Shown here in pieces: positions 24,723 through 36,500 of a stretch of 64,000 bases of DNA. The number at the start of each line of letters is the position of its first letter. The stretch's first letter is position 1. The notes under the pieces were generated by a model. It was not told the origin of the DNA. It ran no database searches and saw nothing but the letters and a program-made list of their open reading frames with translations. This DNA comes from Mactra quadrangularis (Eukaryota > Mollusca > Bivalvia > Venerida > Mactridae), in the NCBI GenBank assembly GCA_025267735.1, contig CM046299.1:11244232-11308231 (forward strand). Direction: 5' to 3'. Both the position numbers and the translations under genes were made by a program.

Positions 24723-25118
24723 TATATTGAATGCCAGGTTAATACGCATCGACTTAATGGAATACTTGTTGATTGAGTGACATTGTTGACCATTTTGTAT
24801 CATAGTTTATATCACTGTTATGTAATTTAAAATGTTTTATTGACACATTAGCCGTCATCGCCTTATCCCACTAGCCCGAAGCCCAGAACTAGTGACATTA
24901 GATTTGGGCTAGTGAAAATTGCTAACTTTTTATACTATTAGTTGGGATAGTTGATTATTCTACCCATTACTGTATACAAATGTAACATAATAAATCGGGC
25001 TAGTGCTGGCTGGAAAGAAGACGATGAGTTCATTAGTATAGTTTGTTTCATATTTGTTTTTAAGTATGTTTGTTTGACGGAACACCAAATTATAGTTAAG
25101 TCTATTTGTGCCAAAATA

Positions 25119-25312
25119 TATGATGGCTGATTTACACCATGTCGCATTGTCGTCCCGCGGGGCGCCACATAAAAACACGAAAATACGACAAAATGGTCTT
25201 TTGTAGTATCTTCGTCCCGTGGGGCGCCCTGCAAAAACACAATCATACGACATTTTAATCATTTATGGCGCCCCTTGGGACGACAATGCAACATGGCATG
25301 ATTAAGCCACCA
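25119..25312. mobile_element. Small MITE with GC-rich ends
   Basis: CATGTCGCATTGTCGTCCCG onward (25138-25167) matches the complement of 25266-25295 at about 27 of 30 positions, and weaker pairing extends outward. The GTCCCGYGGGGCGCC motif occurs a third time at 25213. There is no coding content. Confidence 0.7.
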
Positions 25313-25319
25313 TAAAAAG

Positions 25320-26570
25320 ATGTACGACGACTGATAAAAGCAAACTACTTGTTGAATACATTTGTATTTGGAAACACGAAGCAGAAAGGTTCTGGGGTTC
25401 TTTGTACAATGTCATGCTATATTATACATGAGTAAATATATGCAGTAATGGTCTGCTATTAGAACCATCAAAAGGTATTGGCCTTTTTGAAGAATGGTAT
25501 TAAATTATGGATCTTTTATAAAAATACTACATTGACTGTTTCAACAAAGTTCACGAAATGAGGTATAGTGGTAGTACTTTCCAAAGACTGAATATATGCT
25601 ACATGCTATCCTATAACAACTTTGAGCCATTTTTACACCCTATGACCCTGATATTTTCTGGCGATGGGTGTTTGCTACACTCCATTCAAAGACCACCGAC
25701 ATCTCCTACTGGGGCAATCTTGAGGCATACTTTAATGGAGAGGATGGCAAATGAAATGGTGAATTTTAAGGCAATCGTCCTGCAGTAAATTGCATAAAAG
25801 AAACAATAATACATCTATGTTTGCTACCATCGTCGTTGTGTTGCATGTTTAAGATATTCAGTATAAAGATTATGATTGAAAATTAGAATATGATTGATTT
25901 TTGTAGACTAGAATTTATTTTCATATGCATGCATGTATTACATTCGTTGATCAGTGGCGTCAAACCCCTATGCCCGACTTGTCTGACTCGTACATTTATG
26001 TCTGCGGACAAGTATATACATCAAATTTTATCTACTTGCCCACGGACAAGTAATATTTTAGCTGTTAATATACTAAATTATGTAAATGTCTTACTGTTTT
26101 AGTCAAATTCAAAAATTAACTATAGTTCGAACAAAAAATCAAAACCCTGTTCATTATAACAATACAATGAACTTATCCACGACGAGGGATGTTCTGGATA
26201 CTAGTAACATAAACAATTGTGATATAATTACGAGTTGCTTAGTTGTTGGTGTAATGGAAGAGCGTTCTACCATTTCAAGCATGATTAACCAAGTGGTGGA
26301 GGTTTATCCGCCATTCTATTTTTTGTTAAAATGAATTACGCATTTTTTTCAATACTGCCTACCCCTAAAATGGATTGTCACATTTTTAAAGTTTACCCAA
26401 ACACATTTTGTTATTTTGTACCCACTATACACTGTATTTTATAGTGATCTTGTTTATTGATATACATGGTGTACAAACATGTATCATAAGACATATTGCT
26501 GGACTTATGTCTCAATTTATAATTAAATATTTCATCTCATTTGTATGTACACTCTTATTTGTTGTTTTTT
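25320..26570. other. Unassigned intergenic sequence
   Basis: Short open frames at 25558-25788 and 26086-26334 show no recognisable domain or splice structure. No repeat was identified apart from short GACAAGT/ACTTGTC inverted motifs near 25978-26052. Confidence 0.4.
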
Positions 26571-26574
26571 ACTG

Positions 26575-26850
26575 AGTTTAACGCCGTGTCAACACAATTT
26601 AGGTCATTTTACGGCGTTTAGCGCACCTAACCTAGCTTTCCTGGACCCTTGTCTATAACCAGTACTCACCTACCCTTTCACAAGGCCGGAAACTTCTCCA
26701 TATACCATTTTAATGGAGGAAAATTGACATTATTGTCAACTTTTCATGGAAGGGTATAACCTCCCCGGGTTGGATTCGAACCCGTACCCACCTGGGACCC
26801 CAAGATTCAAAATCCCGGCGCGCTACCAACTGCGCTACCGACTCGGGTTG
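26575..26850 (-). repeat. tRNA-derived SINE, minus strand
   Basis: On the minus strand the head reads GTAGCGCAGTTGGTAGCGCG with B box GGGTTCGAATCC. It is followed by a palindromic TTGACAATAATGTCAATTTT segment and the TGAGTACTGGTTATAGACAA core. Same family as 14600-14945. Confidence 0.85.
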
Positions 26851-26967
26851 CAGTAAGGCGATATAACAGCAGTAAGATAAACATTTCAGCAGTAAGATTT
26901 ATTCTATACTGTCAGCAGTAGAGCAAAAACTACAGCAGTAAGATAAACATTTCAGCAGATAGATTTA

Positions 26968-28326
26968 ATGACGCTGAAGTTAGCAAAATTTTTTTGCTAG
27001 CAAAAGTGGCCACAAAGTGCTACTTTTGCTAGCAATTTTTTTTATATGACGAATCGTGAATTAATAATTTAGGCCTAAAACGGCATACATTAACAAGCTA
27101 TTTAACATGGCAAGTCCATTTTGTCGGTATTATGTGTTTTGTGTATAAAATCGGCCCATCTGAGTGCTGATTTTATACACAAAACGTAAAGTACCGACCT
27201 TAAGTGGACTTTGGCCCAAACCTACGGAATTTTCCCAGGGTAGCCGCTATACACACGTGATAGCCTTTGGTCAGACCTCTAGCGTAGTATACACTAGTAC
27301 CCGGCTAAATCGCTTAAACTCTAGATTCGAGCCCTGAAACATGGCCCATCTGAATGCTGATTTTTCTACACAAAACGTAAAGTACCGACATTTTGTGGTC
27401 TCTGGCCCAAGTCCACGGAATTTTCCTAGGGTAGCCACTATGCCCACGTGATAGCCCTAGGTCATACCTCTAACATGGTATAGCCAGTACCCGGCCAAAT
27501 CGTTTAAACACGAGATTCGAGCCTTGAAACATGGCCCATCTGAGTGCTGATTTTATACACAAAACGTAAAGTATCGACCTTTAGTGGTCTTTCGCCCTAG
27601 CCCACCGAATTTTCCTGGGGTAGCCACTATGCTCCTGAGATAGCCCTAGGTCATACCTCTATCGTGGTATACGCCAGTACCCGGCTAAATCTTTTTAACA
27701 CGATATTCGAGCCCTGAAACATGGCCCATCTGAATGCTGATTTTATACACAAAACGTAAAGTACCGACATTTTGTGGTCTCTCGCCCAAGTCCAGGGAAT
27801 TTTCCCAGGGTAGCCACTATACCCACGAGATAGCCCAAGGTTAGACCTCTAGCGTGATATACACCAGTTTCCGGCTAAATCGCTTAAACTCTAGATTCGA
27901 GCCCTGAAACATGGTCCATCTAATGCTGATTTTTCTACATGTATACAAAACGTAAAGTACCGACATTTTGTGGTCTCTAGCCCAAGTCCACGGAATTTTC
28001 TTAAGGTAGCCACTATGCCCACGTGATAGCCCTTTGTCAGACCTCTCGCGTGGTTACGCCAGTACCCGGCCAAATCGCTTTAACTCGAGATTCGAGACCT
28101 AAAACATGGCCCATCTGATTGCTGATTTTTTACTCAATACACATAATACCGACTTGAGGCCTTAGACCCGACAAATGGACTTGCCATATTTAATAGCTCG
28201 TTATTGTATGTCGTTTTAGGCCTAAATTATTATTTCGCTATTCGTTATAGAAACTTTTTTGCTAGCAAAAATAGCAACTTGTGGCCACTTTAGCTAGCCA
28301 AAAAATTTTGCTAACTTCAGCGACGT
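26968..28326. mobile_element. hAT-like foldback element with 8-bp target duplication
   Basis: TAGATTTA at 26960-26967 and 28327-28334 is an 8-bp target duplication cut from the minisatellite unit. The ends read ATGACGCTGAAGTTAGC and, as complement, ACGTCGCTGAAGTTAGC. The inverted repeats extend about 160 bp, through GCTAGCAAAA, TTTAGGCCTAAAACG and ATGGCAAGTCCATTT. An 8-bp duplication is typical of hAT elements. The inside is a tandem array and contains no transposase. Confidence 0.88.
27150..28130 (+). repeat. ~190-bp tandem array inside the hAT-like element
   Basis: The motif GGCCCATCTGA/GTCCATCTAAT recurs near 27155, 27346, 27536, 27726, 27915 and 28109. Each unit also carries AAAACGTAAAGTA, a GGGTAGCCACTAT segment and CCAGTACCCGGC. 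About five units are present. Confidence 0.9.
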
Positions 28327-30543
28327 TAGATTTATTCTATACTGTCAGCAGTAAAACGAAAACTACAACAGTAAGATAAACATTTCAGCAGTAAGATTTA
28401 TTTTGTACTGTCAGCAGTAAAACGAAAACTACAACAGTAAGATAAACATTTCAGCAGTAAGATTTATTTTGTACTGTCAGCAGTAAAACGAAAACTACAA
28501 CAGTAAGATAAACATTTCAGCAGTAAGATTTAACTTCAGTCGTAAGATAAACATTTCAGCAGTAAGATTTATTCTATACTGTCAGCAATAAAACGAAAAC
28601 TACAACAGTAAGATAAACATTTCAGCAGTAAGATTTAACTTCAGTCGTTAGATAAACATTTCAGCAGTACGAATTATTCTGTACTGTCAGCAGTAAAGCA
28701 AAAAACTACAACAGTAAAATAAACATTTCAGCAGTAAGATTTAACTTCAGTCGTAAGATAAACATTTCAGCAGTACGATTTATTCTGTACTGTCAGCAGT
28801 AAAGCAAAAAACTACAACAGTAAAATAAACATTTCAGCAGTAAGATTTATTCTGTGCTGTCAGCAGTAAAACGAAAACTACAGCAGTAAGATAAACATTT
28901 CAGCAGTACGATTTATTCTGTACTGTCAGCAGTAAAGCAAAAAACTACAACAGTAAAATAAACATTTCAGCAGTAAGATTTATTCTGTGCTGTCAGCAGT
29001 AAGATTTAACTACAGTGGTGAGATAAACATTTAAGCATTAAGATTCATTTTGCTACTGTTCTGTCAGCAATAAGGCAAAAATTACAACATTAAAATAAAC
29101 ATTTCACCAGAAAGATCTTTTTTTGCAACTGTATTGCCAGAAGTAATGTAAAATTATAGCAGTAAAATCAATAATTCTGCTATTTTGCCAGTAATAAGGT
29201 GAAAACTATAGCAGTAAGATCTATTATTCTGCTATTTTGACAGTAATGAGGTGAAAACTATAGCAGTTAGAGCTATTATTCTGCTATTTTTCCAGTAATA
29301 AGGTGAAAACTATAGCAGTACTTACTAAGATCTATTATTCTGCTATTTTGCCAGTAATAAGGTGAAAACTATAGCAGTAAGATCAATTATTCTGCTATTT
29401 TTCCAGTAATAAGGTGAAAACTATAGCAGTAAGATCAATTATTCTGCTAGTTTGCCAGTAATAAGGTGAAAACTATAACAGTAAGATCAATTATTCTGCT
29501 ATTTTGCCAGTAATAAGGTGAAAACTATAGCAGTAAGATCTATTTTTCTGCTATTTTGCCAGTAATAAGGTGAAAACTATAGCAGTACTTACTAAGATCT
29601 ATTATTCTGCTATTTTGCCAGTATTAAGGTGAAAACTATAGCAGTAGATTTATTATTCTGCTATTTTGCCAGTAATAAGGTGAAAACTATAGTAGTAGAT
29701 TTATTATTCTGCTATTTTGCCAGTAATAAGGTGAAAACTATAGCAGTAAGATCTATTATTCTGCTATTTTGCCAGTAATAAGGTGAAAACTATAGCAGTA
29801 AGATCTATTATTCTGCTATTTTGCCAGTAATAAGGTGAAAACTATAGCAGTAAGATCTATTCTACTGTTGTAATGTCAGCACCTTTTGATATTCTGAATC
29901 ACTAAAATTTTGTACCTAGTTGGAATGGGGTGTTTCTTTTTAGCATCAGTTTAGATAGTTGCGTACTCAAAACTTGCACGCACTGTTTTCTCGAGTTTAC
30001 AAATCACTGACAAAACGATATGATATATACAACACTTTATTATTATATCAAACACTTTTTGAGCAATTTGATTGGCTGGGCAAGTTCCACCGTTGTCTAA
30101 TTTAGATATTTAGTACCCCACTTTAATAGGAAATTGATATTTTGAAGAACTTTGTCCTAACAAGGGAATCCGCTATAGAGAGTTATTATAACCCCAAAGC
30201 AATTATATTCTGTGGTCTTTTTGATAGTATTACTTGTTTTCAGATTTATTATAAAGAGTTTGTCATCGTTTAGTGGCTTTAATTAACAAGATTGGGTTTA
30301 ACTCATCAATGTGTCTTTTGGTAGATAAAATGCTGCTACTGAAGGCAAGTCAGTCTTCATTGCATCTGGAGACTGGACTGAGTATTTTATTTTGTCATTC
30401 GTTAGCGTTTTCTACCGTACTCAAAGTAACTTTGTTAGTTTCCGTTTCCGGTACACGAGCAATGGGCTGTTATTGCGCAAAACATACAATTTTTACCAGT
30501 TTTTGTCATTTATTTTAAGTGTAAACTATAAATATCGCGCGAA

Positions 30544-33500
30544 ATGGCAGATGCAAGTTTAGACGACTTTTTTGCTAAAAAAGATAAGAGTAAAAAGAAG
30601 TCTAAGTCGTCGAAATTGACTCCTGACGACATTCTTGCCGAGTCAGACAAGCCGGCTAAAAAAGACAAGAAAAAGAAAGACAGAGAAAAGTCATCAAATG
30701 CTTCAAATTCAACGAAAAGTGGCGGCACAATAGGATTACCAGTAAAACCTGAAGAGGTTTCGGATTTGTTCATAATCCACTCCTCAATTCTCTTTGCATG
30801 AAAATAGTTTGCTTTGTTATGTTTGTTCAGCATGCTTTATAACTTAGTTAATCCCGTTTATAACAAACTTCATTGCAGAAAATACTGTTTTATATTTTGG
30901 AATTTTTATGATATTCATATTTTTCCAATGCTATATCACAGTCATTGTAATTAATATTTTGACTTTACTCGCCAGTCGGACTAGTACCTTTACAAAAAAA
31001 GCTAGCCTGGATCAATTTTTACTCGTCCGTTTTACAAATTTAATGTTGATGGGTTTTGGCGATTGTATTCTTGAAAAGAAATAAGTAACTCTCTCATAAT
31101 TGTCCGTACAAACTATGACAGAATTATGAAATTTATCATAGTCTGAATTCATCCAGGTTTGTTAGAATGCTGTATTTAATCATAGAACTGATACTAATCG
31201 TTGAATCATTGCTAAGCTAACATTTAAATGCATTTCCCTGGCCTAGAACCATTTATGTACTGTCCGAAATTCATCTTTTAATAAAGCAGGAACCCTAATT
31301 GAGCTGGTACTCACATTTTTTATTGCACTTTTATAGGTGTTATTAAAAGACGGGAAACAGCATGACGTCATACGGTGCATATGATTTTCATGCTGTGAAA
31401 TACTTAATTAAACAACCTGAACAAGAAAGAGTTTATTTGTCACCCGACTTTAATTTCACTCGCCTGGGCAAACAGGCGAGTGCTAATTTCGAAGACTGAT
31501 CATATCAACTGTTCCTTATATAAGTTATAAATGAGTGTGCTTTATTTTCAGTTGTAAAGCAGATCAGGGTTTGAACAGTCAAATTTTCAGGGGTCAAAAT
31601 CAAATTTTCAGGAGTCAAACTATACTTCATGTTTTCGTCCATAGATTTTAATGTCGTTGTAGCTAATGCAATAACTTCATTTACTAAGATTTCAGCGTTC
31701 TCACTAGGATTTTACAAGTAAGAGTCTAAGACTCTTTTACTGAGAAAAGTAGTCCCACAGCCAAAAGTTGAAGTCCCATATTTATCTGAGATAACTTTGG
31801 TTTTCAATAAAAACATTCATGCTTTAACAGACAACATATTGCCTGTGATACACATTGCTGAAGATGCTTAATATAATCAACGCAGTAAAAAAATCATACC
31901 TTGTTGGCAGGGACAAGGAAATTCGCCGAAGTCAATCGGTCCAAAGCCGTCCAAGTACCGGATACGGGTTTTAACGTGTACCGTACGGACCCGACCGTTT
32001 ACTGTACTTTATTCACGACCATGTTAGTACTTATTTTTTGCTCCCTTTTAATAGGAAGGCATACGATACATTGGCATTGTTTGGTTAATTTTTTACAAAA
32101 CTTAACTTTATCTAATAAAAGCGTGGTTTCCGAAATTACTCCCCGCAATCGTCGGTCGTTCAATAAACAGAACTTGAAAAAAGGCTGTTTCATATAGTTC
32201 TAATGTTGTTGGAAAACTCCGTCATGTGAGGAAATTATTTTAACTGCGCATGCGCAGAAAAACGGGTCCAAAGTAAATGTCTCGCATTTAAGCGTCGTTC
32301 GCTAAAATAATGTAAAATAATGATAAGCTTTTTTAATTACACGTGTAGATTAAAACGTTTCTCATACGAAGTGACGATCTAGCGTGGGTCTCGAAAATGT
32401 ATGACATCTCATCACAATGGTTCAAGTGGTTTCTTTTAACACAAAATCGTGCATAGTACACCATTTATAGATAGGTTATTGACAAAACTGTTCGTTTTGA
32501 AAATTATTTTCGTTGAATTTGGAATTTAATAGTAATCATTAATTTTGTTCACCAAAGAAGGGAGAAGAGAGGGTTGAATTTTGATCAACAACAACTGTAC
32601 CTTCGATTAATAAGAATTTGCATAGATACATGTCCTAAGATAATTTCTTATTATTCACACCTCAATTTAAGACGTAAAAATAAATCATGAATCAAGTCAA
32701 ACAAATTAAAGATTAAACGAATACATCAATAAGGAATTGACAACAAAAGCAGTTAAATTGTTTTCTTTAATTATTCATAAAACATTCTTTATAAAAGATT
32801 ATTGTTTTTTACAAGTTTACAGGTTTCAAACAGACCGATTGAAAAACATAATCGGTTCGATGGACACGATTAAGTAAGAACATATTCTTCTGCTGTTCTT
32901 CAAATTAATCGAGTGCAAATCAAGCGTACCTTGCTGTGCTCGATCAAAAAAATATCACTGCCTCAACCCCACATGATACCTGTAACCATGGATACGTTAT
33001 ACAGGGTCCTTGATGTGTAACCTGTGGACAATTAAGCAGGATATTACATCAGTAAACAGTGGGTTTTAGCAACTGATAGTTGTTTGATAATATTTATCGA
33101 TACGTTTTCTTGAAAATTATGGAAATTAATGGTCTGAGGTCAAAATTAGCGAATTTTTCCCCGACCGATTTTTTTAAGGATTTTGAAATCTCAATCGGTC
33201 CAAACTGAACAAATCGGTCCGAAAACAGAAAAAATGGCGATTTCCTGGTCCCTGCTTGTTGGCATATTCCTCCTATGGGGGTCCATTGCCTTGAACACCC
33301 TCTACCAGTGTTCTTGCTTTCCTCATTTCTAGGATACCAGGATGCATTATTTTCCTAGGTTTACATGTCATTTTAGGGGCTAAACATTAATTGTTCAATT
33401 TGTTGTCCATGACAACTTAACTTTGGTTTCTGGCATCAAGTTTTTGATGTTACTCCCACAATTGTATGACTGAATATAATCAAAAATAAATGTAAAAATT

Positions 33501-36500
33501 ACAGTACTCACTGTACTGTCAGATTCATAATCATTTTGCTTGGCCTTGAAATGTGTTATGAAATATGCTGTTGTCTTAATCCTCTTTTAGAATGAATATT
33601 TGGAGTCCTACATTTAATGTTATTTATTCAATATTTTATAATCCTCAAATTTCATTTTAAGTACATTTTGTTTGGGCATTTAAGAATTGTTCAGACTTGA
33701 TGTAAAATATATTTTATAGTCTGTCGGTAAATTGGTTGTCTGACTAGGCAAAAGTCAGATGTTCATTTCATGTTGGCCAACAATTCTTAACATCTGAAGC
33801 TTTCCTGAAACTACATAGATGTAAGTTTTTTTCGTACCAGACTTGAAAAAAGTATTCAGTTATATTTACTTTTTGGTTGTTTAACTTTCATTTGGTATGG
33901 TCCACTCCAGGTGGGAAACTTGTAAGCTAAATTTGAATCCTGATGTAGCATTTCTGAATTAAAATTACTGTGATAAAATTTTATAAAAAATTGAATATGA
34001 TCTATAGGCATTTATGAAGTACTGTAAAGTTAATCGAGCAAACTGTTTTCATCAAAGTGTCTTCTCATCTCAATTCTGAATTTGATATTTTGCTTGTCCC
34101 CCACTAGTCTACTTAAGCTTGGATGTGGGTTTGGGGAACTAAAGTTTTGATTTAGATAACATGCAATAATAATAATAAGTACATCATGAGGGGACCAGCA
34201 AAGTAATTTAGTTCCCAGTTTCTTTCTGTAACTATTTGTTTAGTATACTGTTTTGTTTAATAATGTAATAGTAATTATAGTTTCCACCAAAGCAATGGCA
34301 TGATGCGAGTAGCATATTCATAAAAGCACACTTTTTATGTTCACTTCAGTTGCTAGATGCCTTATCTTTAGCTAACATGGTTTCACTTATGTAAGATTTA
34401 AATTCAATTAAGTATTTTTGCTTGGAAGCATTGCTCATAACCATAGTTGTTTTATGTTTTAGTTATTTAAATAACCTCTTATTTTGATATGATAGAAATG
34501 TTATTCTATATGAACTGTTGGTATATAGTAGTATTCCCTTGTCTTCATGTTAGCTTTTATGACAACATGGTTAAGTGTCGGCTTAAGTCTCTAATGGTGA
34601 TGGGTTGGAACTGATTAATTAATTTCAAGTCATGCTAACTGAATAATGTTTATATCTTTTTATTTAGGAAGAAGAATGGAAGGAGGTAGAGGAAGAAAAA
34701 GCAAAAGATTATTCTGGATTAAGAATTGCTAATCTCCAAATAAGGTCAGTTATCGTACCCTGTGATGAAATTTACTGGTTTATCATAGTTATTACACATG
34801 TTCATATACTCTATATCGATATAAACAAAAAGAACAGTCCAAATTACCATTCTGATTTTTTAAAGAAATAGTTATGGATAAAATAATGAATTTTAGAATA
34901 AAAAATTTGATTCAAACATGTTCTTAAGCTTGCAATGAGAGCCATTTCATTATATGATACAGTAGTGATTATTCTCTAGCGGAATACCCGGGTGCTGCAC
35001 CCTGTTCTCTTCTCTCTTCTTGCCCTTTTTTCTCTCCAACCTGCCATTTTCCCCTTTTTGGTCCTTTTTTGCTCATGAATCCCGACGCATCAATAGCTAG
35101 TACATCAACCCTCTGATATACCCTGCCCCTTTTTTTCTGCCTCCCTGCTAGGGCTGTCATGATATACCAGTATACCATTATTGCAATACCCAGCTGCAAC
35201 AATATGTACTGCAGTATGAATTTAACATACCGGTACTTGGCAATATTTTTATTTCATTGGAAAAAGTCTTCTTCGAGAAATAAACATAGCGAAACCTCAG
35301 TTCTTCCGTTGTTCATTCAGTCTAAGCTTAAGTATGAGAATTTTACAGATGGGGCGTGTAACATTAGTTGAACGGAACTGTTGCAAAACATGTCATTGAA
35401 TCAAATACTTTGGGACATGAATGTGTGAACCAAGCATGACGTCCAGAAGCTTGATTGCAAGGATGTTCTGCAGCCAAGAGGGTGATTGTTTTCTTCAATT
35501 TAAGCATTTTTTTAATGTGCAAAACACATATTTATCACAGTTCTAAATGACCTTATAGACTTGTAGAGACTAGATTTACCAGAAGCTGTATGTAAGAATT
35601 GCAAGGTTTCTGTTAAATACAACCCACAATATATTGTGGTACGTATCGCGATAATGTGCCAGCTTATTGCAATATATATTGCAATACGCATCTGGCTAAT
35701 TGTGACAGTCCTACTCCCTGCCCTTATTAAATTTTATAACATATGGTTATATTACAGTGAGAAGGAAGGAGAAGAATCTGAGGAAGGTAATGTAGAGAAT
35801 GATGACGATGATGATGATGATGGTGATAATAAAGAAAAAAAAGATACAACACAACAAGGTCCATGGAAGGCTGGCTCAGCTCCACCGACATCAACAAATA
35901 CTATATCAGGTAAGGAAAAAAACCATGGCTTGCATTCACCATGAAAACTAAATAGTTTATTACTGGACAGTAGGTCTTGTGAAGATTAAAATTCTATAGG
36001 ACCAAACTAAGACTAAAGTCTTGCAGGACAGACGATATTTCGCATAATTTGATGAATTGAAAACTTTGGGGATGTCAAATATTTTTGCCAGCAATCATTC
36101 CTGATAATCTGCAGATTGGATGGACCTCCTAATTTTTTACTGGATTTGTCTGCCATGTTTAACTGTGACTGAAGTTAAGGATTTGTGTCAGTCCAGAAAG
36201 GGTTCTTCTTCTATCTGAAAGATGCTGAAATCCTTTTTGTTAGTCTAGAAAGAGTTCTTATTCTATCTGAAAGATGCTGAAATCCTTTTTGTTAGTCCAG
36301 AAAGAGTTCTTATTCTATCTGAAAGCTGCTGAAATCCTTTTTTTAGTCTAGAAAGAGTTCTTATTCTATCTGAAAGATGTTGAAAGCCTTAATTTCAAGA
36401 ATTTGAAAATCTTGAATTTTCTTCCATTATTAAACTACAGTGGATCTTGTGTTAAGCGACCATCAAAGGGAGAAACAAAAAGTGGTCGTTTAAGACAATG

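Larger units (their letters stand above)
26852..29875 (+). repeat. Minisatellite: 66-bp family, then 52-bp family
   Basis: From about 26852 to 29145 the unit is 66 bp, built from CAGCAGTAAGATTTATTTTG, TACTGTCAGCAGTAAAACGA and ACAGTAAGATAAACATTT. From about 29150 to 29870 it is a 52-bp unit, CTATTTTGCCAGTAATAAGG followed by TGAAAACTATAGCAGTAAGA. Both share the CAGTAAGA motif, so the second is probably derived from the first. The array is split by the transposon at 26968-28326. Unit variants with short deletions occur throughout. Confidence 0.95.

Noticed and set aside
28327..29875. Regularly spaced repeats as a CRISPR array
   Set aside because: Units are contiguous without unique spacers, and the context is a eukaryotic genome.
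31901..32197. Overlapping open frames on both strands
   Set aside because: They lie inside a non-autonomous hAT-like element and start in its terminal repeat.
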